Assembly: GCA_003153915.1 (NCBI GenBank)
Contig: PMBX01000009.1
Span: forward strand, 10,202 to 16,693
Source: Phycisphaerales bacterium
GTDB taxonomy: Bacteria; Planctomycetota; Phycisphaerae; SM23-33
DNA length: 6,492 bases
Direction: 5' to 3'
Made by a program: the position numbers and the translations under genes. Positions within the stretch are counted from its first letter, which is position 1. The number at the start of each line of letters is the position of its first letter. The notes below the pieces were generated by a model. The model was not told the DNA's origin and ran no database searches. It saw nothing but the letters and a program-made list of their open reading frames with translations. Shown piece after piece: positions 1 through 5,670 of the stretch.

Positions 1-42
1 AAGCCGGCGGCGGGCGGCTACAAACATATGTCGCCGCCAGGC

Positions 43-50
43 GGGAAAGG
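43..50 (+). promoter_or_regulatory. Ribosome binding site of mscL
   Basis: The purine-rich GGGAAAGG lies 8 bases before the ATG at 59 and supports that start. An upstream ATG at 28 opens a different frame and gives no family match. Confidence 0.6.
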
Positions 51-58
51 AAAACCGT

Positions 59-448
59 ATGAAGCTGTTGTCGGAGTTCAAGGAATTCGCGGTCAAAGGC
101 AATGCCATCGACATGGCCGTGGGCATCATCGTGGGAGCGGCGTTCGGCAAGATCGTCACCTCCATGGTCAACGACGTGGCGATGCCCGTCCTGGGTTGGA
201 TCATGGGCGGCAAGGACTTCTCTGACCTTCAGGTAGTCCTCAAATCCGCCGTCCTCGACGGGGCCGGCAAGGTCGTCACCCCGGCAGTGGCCATTCGCTA
301 CGGGATGTTCATCAACACGATGGTGGACTTCATCATCGTCGCCTTCTGCCTCTTTGCCGTCGTGAAGCTGATGAACGTGGCCAGGCGATACGGCAGCAGG
401 GTAATCAAGGGCCGCGGAAACTCTCAGCAGCCGACGCAGGCCCAGTAA
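59..448 (+). CDS. mscL: Large-conductance mechanosensitive channel MscL
   Basis: MscL is an inner-membrane homopentamer that opens under high membrane tension and releases solutes during osmotic downshock. The 129-residue product has the full family core. The amphipathic N-terminal helix (FKEFAVKGN, residues 7-15) leads into TM1 at about 15-47, with the signature AVGIIVGAAFGKIV. The periplasmic loop spans about 50-80, and TM2 about 82-106 (VDFIIVAFCLFAVVKLMN). The ATG at 59 is preceded by a GGGAAAGG ribosome site at 43-50. Compared with E. coli MscL (136 residues, from memory), the periplasmic loop is a few residues longer. The tail after TM2 is short and basic, ending in a Q-rich stretch, and lacks the usual acidic LLxEIRDLL helix of the cytoplasmic bundle. 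No upstream neighbour is visible. The gene to its right converges on it. Confidence 0.97.
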   Translation: MKLLSEFKEFAVKGNAIDMAVGIIVGAAFGKIVTSMVNDVAMPVLGWIMGGKDFSDLQVVLKSAVLDGAGKVVTPAVAIRYGMFINTMVDFIIVAFCLFAVVKLMNVARRYGSRVIKGRGNSQQPTQAQ

Positions 449-450
449 AC

Positions 451-585
451 TTAGAGCGACGTCCGGCTGGTCTGCCACGTGGATTCAAAGGGTATGATTC
501 GTAGGTCGCCCTGGCTCATGCTCTCGATGTTCTTCTCGTGCGACTGGCAAATCAAGTTATCACGAGGAGGCCGGCCGGAGGCCAT
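451..585 (-). other. Possible small ORF or 3' extension downstream of the anti-sigma gene
   Basis: This entry describes most of the gap between mscL and the anti-sigma gene (449-633). After the TGA of the anti-sigma gene (634-636) the same minus-strand frame stays open for 60 codons, to a TAA at 451-453. An ATG at 585-583 would start a 44-residue product beginning MASGRPPRDN and ending QTSRTSL. A GGGGAG lies about 9 bases upstream of that ATG. Codon third positions are moderately GC-rich. I recognise no family, and a chance open frame of this length is common in GC-rich DNA. It could be a small gene, the remains of a longer downstream gene, or noise. I see no hairpin plus T-tract terminator in the gap. 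A GGCCGGCC palindrome sits at 569-576. Confidence 0.18.
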
Positions 586-633
586 TCCAACGATCTCCCC
601 GAATTTGGTCCGATACGCCAGAAGCAGGCTGTA

Positions 634-1641
634 TCACTTTCCGCCGGTGAAGCTTGGCAGGAGGAAGGAGTCCGTCGGTTCGGAGGGGGCCTCGTCGCCG
701 CGGTAGTTGTTGATCCCCTTGACCAGGTAGATGTGGTCGCCGCCCACGCCGACGGTGGGGCTGTCGGCCCACTGGGAGTGCATGTCCAAATACAGGACAT
801 TCTGTCCGGTTCCGCCGTGGTTGGGCGAATCCGTGGCGTTGAGGTGATCGGGGCGGAATCGCCCATCGACGAACATCGGCGTCTCGTCGGCCAGGATGGC
901 CATATCCTGGGCAACGTTGGCCAGGATGGGGTTGCTGAGGCAAATCCCATCCCCGCCCAGTGTGTGCTGATAGGAGTAGTTGATGAACTTACCGGTGGGG
1001 AAGTCGTTCATTCCCGCCTGGAGGGCGAATCCGGCGGGGGAACCGCCGGTGACGGCGGGGCACTGGAAAGTTACCGGTGGTACATAACCGGCGGAGACCA
1101 GCTTGAACGGTCCGGAGGAATTACTGGCGGCACCTTGACCGTCGGCGGGCAGCCAGCGTCCCTGGGGCGCGGAGGCGGAGGGCAGGAAACCGCCGTTGGC
1201 CTCGGTGTAGAGGCTGATGCCAGCGCCAAGTTGGCCCTGCTGGGAGGCGCAAGAAACCGCCGCGGCTTGGCGGTGGGCCTGGTACATGGAGGGCAGGAAC
1301 ACCGCGACCAGAACGGCGGCTGCCACGGCTGCGGCAGCCAGCTCGCGCATGGAAAACGTCGGGCGGAAGAAGCTGCGGCGGTGAAGTTCCTCACGGGCGA
1401 CCAGTGCCTCGGTCCGGCGGTGGCGGTCGATCCGCCGCATCGCGCGGGCGGCCAGGTCGGCCGGGGGCTCCAGTTCGCCCGCCAACCTCATTCCCGCCAG
1501 GGCGTTAGCGATGTCGTCATGCAGGGCACGGAATTGGCTGTCCTGCTCCAGGCGCCGGCGGATGTCCCCGGCGGCTTCGTCGCAATGGCCCGCCAGGAAA
1601 TCCATCAGCAATGCTTCGTCTTGTCGCCTTTGTTCACTCAT
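634..1641 (-). CDS. Probable anti-sigma factor with one membrane helix and a pseudopilin/DUF1559-like C-terminal domain
   Basis: The protein has 335 residues. Residues 1-90 are a charged, helical cytoplasmic segment starting MSEQRRQDEALLMDFLAGHC, the size and style of an anti-sigma domain. It lacks the HxxxCxxC zinc motif of ZAS-type factors. The single membrane helix is at about 101-116, preceded by F96-S-M-R-E-L101. What follows (PSMYQAHRQAAAVSCASQQ, then GISLYTEANGGFLPSA) follows the pattern of planctomycete DUF1559/type II secretion G-like proteins: LP, a helix with a Cys, L-Y-x-x-N-x-G-x-x-P. Near the end, H275 to W291 (NHGGTGQNVLYLDMHSQW) resembles the H-X9-DG motif of that group. The ATG at 1641 overlaps the sigma-factor stop as ATGA, so the two are translationally coupled. 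The likely role is to hold the upstream sigma factor at the membrane and respond to an envelope signal. That role is inferred from gene order and topology; the domain calls are from pattern recognition. Confidence 0.8.
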   Translation of the reverse strand: MSEQRRQDEALLMDFLAGHCDEAAGDIRRRLEQDSQFRALHDDIANALAGMRLAGELEPPADLAARAMRRIDRHRRTEALVAREELHRRSFFRPTFSMRELAAAAVAAAVLVAVFLPSMYQAHRQAAAVSCASQQGQLGAGISLYTEANGGFLPSASAPQGRWLPADGQGAASNSSGPFKLVSAGYVPPVTFQCPAVTGGSPAGFALQAGMNDFPTGKFINYSYQHTLGGDGICLSNPILANVAQDMAILADETPMFVDGRFRPDHLNATDSPNHGGTGQNVLYLDMHSQWADSPTVGVGGDHIYLVKGINNYRGDEAPSEPTDSFLLPSFTGGK

Positions 1642-2246
1642 TTATGCTTCTCCGCCAGAGTCTTCCACCGCAGGGCAAACCAGCGAATCGCCGCATGCAG
1701 CCTTGACTTGACCGTGCCCAGGGGCACGCCAAGCGTCTCGGCGATTTCCTTGTACGGCAATTCGTTGAAGTAACTCAGCAACAACACCAACCTGAGGTTC
1801 TCTGGCATCTCCTCTATGATCTTTCGTACGGCCTGGCGGTCCTCAAGGTTCAGTGCGGATTCATCCGGGGAGGGGATATTTGCAGGCATGAGGTCGGCGT
1901 AGGTGGTTGCCTCGTCGTGGCTGCCCGCCACGGTGGCGTCCAGGGCGGCGGTGCGGCGGCGCATGCGGCTGCGCATGGCGTCGCGGGCCTTGTTGGCGGC
2001 GATGGTGAACAGCCAGGGCTTCAGTCGCTTGGTGGTGTCGAAGGTCGCGGCAGAGAGGTGCAACTGGAGGAAAGTTTCCTGGAAAATATCCTCGGCCAGG
2101 ATCGCGTCTCCGGTGAAGCGGGCCAGGAAGTTGAACAGTTCCCTCTGATAGCGGTTCATCAGCGCCGCAAAAGCCTCTGTGTCGCCGTCGAGATACCGTC
2201 GCAGGAGTTCGTTGTCTTCGATGGCCTGGTGTTGTGGGGAAGTCAC
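1638..2246 (-). CDS. ECF-type RNA polymerase sigma-70 family factor
   Basis: The 202-residue protein has the two-domain ECF plan. Region 2 lies at about 21-95, with DGDTEAFAALMNRYQREL, then AEDIFQETFLQL and the promoter-melting helix RLKPWLFTIAANKARDAMRS. A linker of about 50 residues follows. Region 4 lies at about 146-195, with MPENLRLVLLLSYFNELPYKEIAETLGVPLGTVKSRL split across its helix-turn-helix. I chose the GTG at 2246 because homology begins a few residues later (NELLRRYLDGD), AGAAAGGA sits 11 bases upstream, and the promoter lies before it. The frame stays open to an ATG at 2513, but that would run through the promoter and into the divergent gene. The stop TGA overlaps the ATG of the anti-sigma gene. 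ECF factors with an adjacent anti-sigma usually answer an envelope or stress signal. The signal here is unknown. Confidence 0.93.
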   Translation of the reverse strand: MTSPQHQAIEDNELLRRYLDGDTEAFAALMNRYQRELFNFLARFTGDAILAEDIFQETFLQLHLSAATFDTTKRLKPWLFTIAANKARDAMRSRMRRRTAALDATVAGSHDEATTYADLMPANIPSPDESALNLEDRQAVRKIIEEMPENLRLVLLLSYFNELPYKEIAETLGVPLGTVKSRLHAAIRWFALRWKTLAEKHK

Positions 2247-2257
2247 GAAGCGAAGAT

Positions 2258-2265
2258 TCCTTTCT
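2258..2265 (-). promoter_or_regulatory. Ribosome binding site deciding the sigma factor start
   Basis: On the minus strand AGAAAGGA ends 11 bases before the GTG at 2246. It is the only good purine-rich site near the start of homology and is the main reason for choosing this start over upstream in-frame starts. Confidence 0.5.
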
Positions 2266-2305
2266 AACGGACGGTGTTGAACCAACCTGGCCCGGCCGCA
2301 AACGA

Positions 2306-2335
2306 ATGATAGGTCTACCCTTACGGGAGGGTCAA
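2306..2335 (-). promoter_or_regulatory. Sigma-70-type promoter of the sigma/anti-sigma operon
   Basis: Reading the minus strand, TTGACC (2335-2330) and TATCAT (2311-2306) each match the housekeeping consensus at five of six bases, with an 18-base spacer. Transcription would start near 2299, giving a leader of about 50 bases before the GTG at 2246. The spacer region contains the inverted repeat ACCCT/AGGGT (2317-2332), a possible operator. The site looks like a housekeeping promoter rather than a typical ECF (AAC/CGTC-like) one, so autoregulation by the ECF factor is not evident. Confidence 0.55.
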
Positions 2336-2361
2336 TCGTTTCTTGGCAAGGCGGCGGGTTC

Positions 2362-2390
2362 TTGAATTCCTTCCCGTGACTATCTATGTT
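2362..2390 (+). promoter_or_regulatory. Weak candidate promoter of the heparinase-like gene
   Basis: TTGAAT (2362-2367) and TATGTT (2385-2390), with a 17-base spacer, each match consensus at four of six bases. If used, transcription would begin near 2397. That would exclude the ATG at 2386 and favour the ATG at 2434 as the translation start. Confidence 0.25.
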
Positions 2391-2422
2391 GTCACCGCAG
2401 GGCCGAGTGTGCCCGAAAACCA

Positions 2423-2436
2423 CATGGGAACCCATG
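2423..2436. repeat. Inverted repeat over the heparinase gene start codon
   Basis: CATGGG and CCCATG form a perfect 6-base inverted repeat around AA, and the right arm contains the chosen ATG (2434-2436). The two-base gap is too tight for a full RNA hairpin, so a protein-binding site or chance is more likely than a translation-blocking stem. Confidence 0.3.
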
Positions 2437-4275
2437 AGACGCGGGATTTTGGCAAGCAGACAGGAGTTGGTTGCCCTTGGCGACCGTATCGGCCGCAAGC
2501 CGTTTGACGGCATCTATGAGTCGCTGCGGAGCCGGTGCGCATTGATCCTGGAATCGGCTCCCATCAGGGAGGTCCAGTGGCGGTCCTTATGGCAGCATGG
2601 AAGCTGGGACTCGGCGCTGCACGCCGCTCGCACCGCTCAGGGGCGCATCATCGACCTGCTGATCGCCCACCACATCGATCGTAATCCCGCCTACCGGGAT
2701 CGGGCCATAGAGGAACTCAAGAACCTGATCGGTTGGAGTACCTGGACTGACCCCTGTAATGCCCCGCTGTTGGCCGACCAGTGTACCGCCGAGGCAGCCG
2801 TGGGGGCCGTCGTCGGACTGGACTGGTTATGGGAGGACCTGAAAGAGGCCGATCGCCTGCGGACGCTCCAGGCCCTCAGGCACAAGGCACTGGAGCCATA
2901 TATCCAGGCCGTGCGACAGAAAGCCTGGTGGCATGCCTGTTACCACAACTGGAACGCGGTAGTCAACTCCGGTTGCGGATTGGCAGGGTTGGCGCTGGCC
3001 GACGAGGAACCGCTTGGCCAGAAGGCCTATGACCTGGCGACCACCGGATTGAAGCATTTCTTCGACGCCCTGGGCCGCGAGGGCGGATGGGACGAAGGCA
3101 TCGGTTATTGGGGGGCGGCGATTCGTTATGTGTTGCTGCTGGGCGAGGCGGCGGGGCGTTTGCTCGACGACAAACGGATCTTCCACCACCGCGGCATGGA
3201 CGCCACGGGGCTGTTCCCGATCTATTTCACGCCCAACGGCCAATCGGCCAGCTTTGGCGACTATCCGGGCGTGCCTTTGTGGGGGGCTTTGTTCCTCCTG
3301 GTGAAACACTTCGGCAGCCAACAGGTCGCCTGGTGGCTGGACACCTTCGCCTTCCATCGCGATGCCAGCGCTAGCGGATGGTCGGCGCCGGGCCTTGCGA
3401 TGTTGTTCCGCCCGACGGACCTTGCGACGCCGCCGTCGGCGGACCTGGAGGTTGTCAAGGTCTACCACGAAATCGGGTGGGCGGCGATAGCAGACCATTG
3501 GCCCAGGCCCGGTTTCTACGTTGCCGCCAAGTGCGGCGACCTGTCAGCCAACCATTCCCAGCGCGACATGAACTCCATCCAACTCCAGGTCGATGGCGAA
3601 ATGCTCCTGCACGATCTTGGTCCGGCGCCGCACGGAAGGGAATACTATTCCGAAGCTCGTGGCGGGCTTTACCAGGTTCAGGCTCGCGCCCACAACACCA
3701 TCATCGTCGCCGAGCGGGACCACCAGATCGACGCCCGTGGAGAAATCCTCGAAGCCCGTGAGGGCAAGGACTTTCGCTGGCTCGCCTGCGACGCCGAGAC
3801 CGCCTGCGGAGACAGCGTCCGATTCATCCGCCACCTGGTCATGGTCCTGGACCCCGCCACCCGGGACGGTAGGGCGCTTGTGGTGTTGGACGAGATTCGC
3901 AACAGCGTGCCTGAGAAGTTGGACCTGCTGTGGCACACGCCCGGCGAGATCCTCCCCGACGCTTCGATCGCCACCGGACAAATCGTGGGTCGCCAGGCTA
4001 GGTTGTATTACTGGCTGGGCGGCACGATGGACCTGGCCGTCACCCAGGATTCGCGGGCGATCGACGCGCAGCGGACGGATCGGATGCTCCACGCCTCTGC
4101 CGGTGTGGCGGGCGGGGCGCTGTTCCTGAGTGTCTTTTGCCGCTCGGAGCTTTCCGGGGCCGTTGAACTGAAGAAATCTTCCACCGGAGACGTCTCGCTG
4201 AAAGCTCCCGGCTTTACCCTTGAATTCAAGTCTCGCAAGACGCATCTCAAGCTCCAGGACGTTTCGGTCCGCTAA
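2434..4275 (+). CDS. Heparinase II/III family protein (polysaccharide lyase-like)
   Basis: The 613-residue protein has the two-part plan of heparinase II/III and oligoalginate lyase families (PL15/17/21-like). An alpha-barrel fills about residues 1-330 and a beta-sandwich the rest. These enzymes cleave uronic-acid polysaccharides by beta-elimination. Numbered from the ATG at 2434, visible family motifs are H171-N-W-N174 in HNWNAVVNSGCGLAGLAL, the GYW tyrosine Y225, the NHSQRDMNS segment with H374 and D378, D394 in LLHDLG, and H420-N-T. The usual second His of the HxH motif is Q376. I see no signal peptide, so a cytoplasmic enzyme acting on imported oligosaccharides is possible. An in-frame ATG at 2386 would add 16 residues with no ribosome site and no family look; homology starts right after 2434. 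The substrate cannot be read from the sequence. The gene is divergent from the sigma operon. Confidence 0.88.
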   Translation: MRRGILASRQELVALGDRIGRKPFDGIYESLRSRCALILESAPIREVQWRSLWQHGSWDSALHAARTAQGRIIDLLIAHHIDRNPAYRDRAIEELKNLIGWSTWTDPCNAPLLADQCTAEAAVGAVVGLDWLWEDLKEADRLRTLQALRHKALEPYIQAVRQKAWWHACYHNWNAVVNSGCGLAGLALADEEPLGQKAYDLATTGLKHFFDALGREGGWDEGIGYWGAAIRYVLLLGEAAGRLLDDKRIFHHRGMDATGLFPIYFTPNGQSASFGDYPGVPLWGALFLLVKHFGSQQVAWWLDTFAFHRDASASGWSAPGLAMLFRPTDLATPPSADLEVVKVYHEIGWAAIADHWPRPGFYVAAKCGDLSANHSQRDMNSIQLQVDGEMLLHDLGPAPHGREYYSEARGGLYQVQARAHNTIIVAERDHQIDARGEILEAREGKDFRWLACDAETACGDSVRFIRHLVMVLDPATRDGRALVVLDEIRNSVPEKLDLLWHTPGEILPDASIATGQIVGRQARLYYWLGGTMDLAVTQDSRAIDAQRTDRMLHASAGVAGGALFLSVFCRSELSGAVELKKSSTGDVSLKAPGFTLEFKSRKTHLKLQDVSVR

Positions 4276-4315
4276 CCCCGCTGCCGGTCCGGTTATCGAG
4301 GGTTTCGCCATGGCG

Positions 4316-4332
4316 GTCTTGCGCGACAAGAC
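4316..4332. repeat. Short inverted repeat after the heparinase-like gene
   Basis: GTCTTG, CGCGA, CAAGAC form a perfect 6-base-pair stem with a 5-base loop, 41 bases after the stop at 4275. No T-tract follows on the + strand, so it is not a standard intrinsic terminator, although it may act as a weak one or protect the 3' end. This is the only stem I can point to between the stop and the HNH promoter. Confidence 0.3.
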
Positions 4333-4371
4333 AACAAGAATTGAAAAACCCCGTTGAACTTTCCAGGACGG

Positions 4372-4399
4372 TTGCACACCGGTGGAAATGTGTTATAGT
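4372..4399 (+). promoter_or_regulatory. Extended -10 promoter of the HNH endonuclease gene
   Basis: TATAGT (4394-4399) matches the -10 consensus at five of six bases and is directly preceded by TGT, the extended -10 element. TTGCAC (4372-4377) is a weak -35 at a 16-base spacing. Transcription would start near 4406, leaving a GC-rich leader of about 50 bases with short self-complementary stretches (4409-4420 and GGGCGCCC at 4429-4436). Confidence 0.5.
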
Positions 4400-4440
4400 G
4401 AGGTCCAGCCGGCGGGCCGGGGTCCGTTGGGCGCCCGTCC

Positions 4441-4448
4441 AGAGAGGA
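4441..4448 (+). promoter_or_regulatory. Ribosome binding site deciding the HNH gene start
   Basis: AGAGAGGA lies 10 bases before the ATG at 4459. An in-frame TTG at 4450 lies almost on top of this site and is therefore an unlikely start. Confidence 0.55.
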
Positions 4449-4458
4449 ATTGCTGACC

Positions 4459-5094
4459 ATGTTCGCAGCCGGTCCAAGTGCCCTGGACAGCAATGTGCTG
4501 GTGCTGAACAAGCACTACGCCGCCGTTCGCATCATCACGGCCCGGCGGGCGATGTGCATGCTGTTCAAGGCCCTGGCGGAGATCATTTCCGTCGAGGACG
4601 ACCGTTACGCCGCTTATGACTTCGAGAGTTGGAGAGAGGTCAGCGAGTTTCGCGCACGATATGAGCGGGAGCATCACGAGTGGATTCGCTGCGTGCGGTT
4701 CGAGCTGGCCGTGCCGCGGATCATCCGCCTGCTGTCCTACGATCGCCTTCCCCGGACGCCCGTGAAGTTCACGCGGCGGAACATTTACGCCCGCGACCGC
4801 AATCGCTGCCAGTATTGCGGGAAGAAATTCCCCACCTCCGAACTGAGCCTGGACCACGTCGTACCGCGCAGCCGGGGCGGGGAAACCCACTGGACCAACA
4901 TCGTCTGCTGCTGTGTGCGTTGCAATGTTCGCAAGGGCGGACGGCTTCCCTACGAGGCCAACATGACGCTGATCGTCGAGCCGGTCAAGCCCAAGCGGTC
5001 GCCCGTGGTGACGCTGCACCTGACCAGCGAGAAATACGCCTCCTGGAAACAGTTCCTCGACGCGGCCTACTGGAACGTAGAACTGCGGGACTAA
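4459..5094 (+). CDS. HNH endonuclease family protein
   Basis: The 211-residue protein has two parts. Residues 11-60 form a conserved front segment (SNVLVLNKHYAAVRIITARR, then AMCMLFKALAEII) found before the nuclease in many planctomycete and cyanobacterial HNH proteins. Residues 110-160 are the HNH nuclease: ARDRNRCQYCGKKF with zinc cysteines C117 and C120, the catalytic LDHVVPRSRGG with D132-H133, N147 in HWTNIV, and the second cysteine pair C152/C155 followed by N156 (CVRCNVRKG). All metal and catalytic residues are present, so it should be an active one-metal nuclease. It appears to be a stand-alone gene with its own promoter and no methylase, integrase or CRISPR partner in view, so its target and role are unknown. 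The tail after 165 is unassigned. Confidence 0.9.
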   Translation: MFAAGPSALDSNVLVLNKHYAAVRIITARRAMCMLFKALAEIISVEDDRYAAYDFESWREVSEFRARYEREHHEWIRCVRFELAVPRIIRLLSYDRLPRTPVKFTRRNIYARDRNRCQYCGKKFPTSELSLDHVVPRSRGGETHWTNIVCCCVRCNVRKGGRLPYEANMTLIVEPVKPKRSPVVTLHLTSEKYASWKQFLDAAYWNVELRD

Positions 5095-5108
5095 CCCGCT
5101 TGGCTGTC

Positions 5109-5132
5109 GTTTCCCGCCCCACCGGAGGAAAC
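5109..5132. repeat. Inverted repeat in the convergent gap
   Basis: GTTTCC and GGAAAC form a 6-base-pair stem around a 12-base loop, between the HNH stop (5094) and the stop of the opposing membrane-protein gene (5148). Its position suits a shared terminator, but there is no T-tract on either side, so the call is weak. A second small stem, CCGC-TTAC-GCGG at 5144-5155, overlaps the opposing stop codon. Confidence 0.25.
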
Positions 5133-5147
5133 CCCTAGCGTCTCCGC

Positions 5148-5669
5148 TTACGCGGTAGCGATGTCGTCCCCATCGTCCCTTCGGCGGTCGGGCGGGGCGA
5201 AGAGGAACATCGCCGTCAGCATGCATCCACAAGCCAACAAAAGAAGCCCGCGGCGCGTGGCGGGATTGGCCAGCCGGACGGAGGCCCGCATCAGGACGTC
5301 GTTGGGCGGAGCGGGGCGTGGATAATGGATCGGCGGGATCACATCCGGCGGGGGGCGGAGCGGGCGATCGCCGGTGGATGAGACGTGCTCGTTTTCGGGA
5401 GAAAGCTCCCCCTGCGCCATCGCCAATCGCTTGGTGAGCACCTCGTTGTCCGGCAGGTCCTCGATCAGGCGCTGCTGGGCGGTGATCATCGCGGCGCTCT
5501 CCCGGCAGGCCGTCGCGAGGCATTCCTTCTCGTATTCGGCGTGTTGCCACCGCGCGTAGGCCGGAAGCAGCACCAATCCAGCCAGGATGAGAATCGCCGG
5601 AGCGGCCAGGGTCACGAAACCAATCAGCCTGCCGGCGGCGAAGAGCCAATTGTAGCGGTTTTCCTTCAC
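5148..5669 (-). CDS. Two-helix membrane protein with coiled coil, possibly DivIC/FtsB-like
   Basis: The 173-residue protein has a membrane helix at about 9-36 (VTLAAPAILILAGLVLLP), a charged likely coiled coil at about 41-90, a proline-rich stretch at about 103-122 (RPPPDVIPPIHYPRP), a second membrane helix at about 141-158 (GLLLLACGCMLTAMFLFAPP) and an acidic tail. The end of the coiled coil, R81-L-A, then L89-S-P and E94-x-V96, resembles the RxAR...L...PGE.V closing motif of septum formation initiator proteins. The position right after eno fits, as in eno-ftsB of E. coli. The extra second helix is not typical of that family, so the identity is tentative. I chose the GTG at 5669 because AAGGA lies 5 bases upstream and the start follows the eno stop by one base. 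An ATG at 5699 would add 10 residues inside eno without a ribosome site. Confidence 0.75.
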   Translation of the reverse strand: MKENRYNWLFAAGRLIGFVTLAAPAILILAGLVLLPAYARWQHAEYEKECLATACRESAAMITAQQRLIEDLPDNEVLTKRLAMAQGELSPENEHVSSTGDRPLRPPPDVIPPIHYPRPAPPNDVLMRASVRLANPATRRGLLLLACGCMLTAMFLFAPPDRRRDDGDDIATA

Positions 5670-5670
5670 G

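Noticed and set aside
569..582. GGCCGGCC-centred palindrome between mscL and the anti-sigma gene considered as a terminator
   Set aside because: There is no T-tract on either strand, and self-complementary GC runs are frequent in this window.
538..1773. Long open frame on the + strand (411 codons) opposite the anti-sigma and sigma genes
   Set aside because: It lies antisense to two genes with clear motifs, its product is Gly/Val/Gln-rich with no family pattern, and such mirror frames are expected opposite GC-rich genes.
2247..2513. N-terminal extension of the sigma factor to an ATG at 2513
   Set aside because: The added 89 residues show no sigma-factor homology, cross the operon's promoter and overlap the divergent gene.
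4316..4332. Hairpin after the heparinase-like gene considered as an intrinsic terminator
   Set aside because: The stem is short and no run of T follows on the + strand; kept only as an inverted repeat.
3544..4377. Minus-strand open frame opposite the 3' half of the heparinase-like gene
   Set aside because: It is antisense to conserved HNT and metal-site motifs and has no recognisable domain.
4393..5649. Long minus-strand open frame (418 codons) opposite the HNH gene and overlapping the eno-linked membrane-protein gene
   Set aside because: It is antisense to an HNH gene with intact catalytic residues and runs through the coiled-coil protein in another frame; its composition is Arg/Pro/Gly-rich without motifs.
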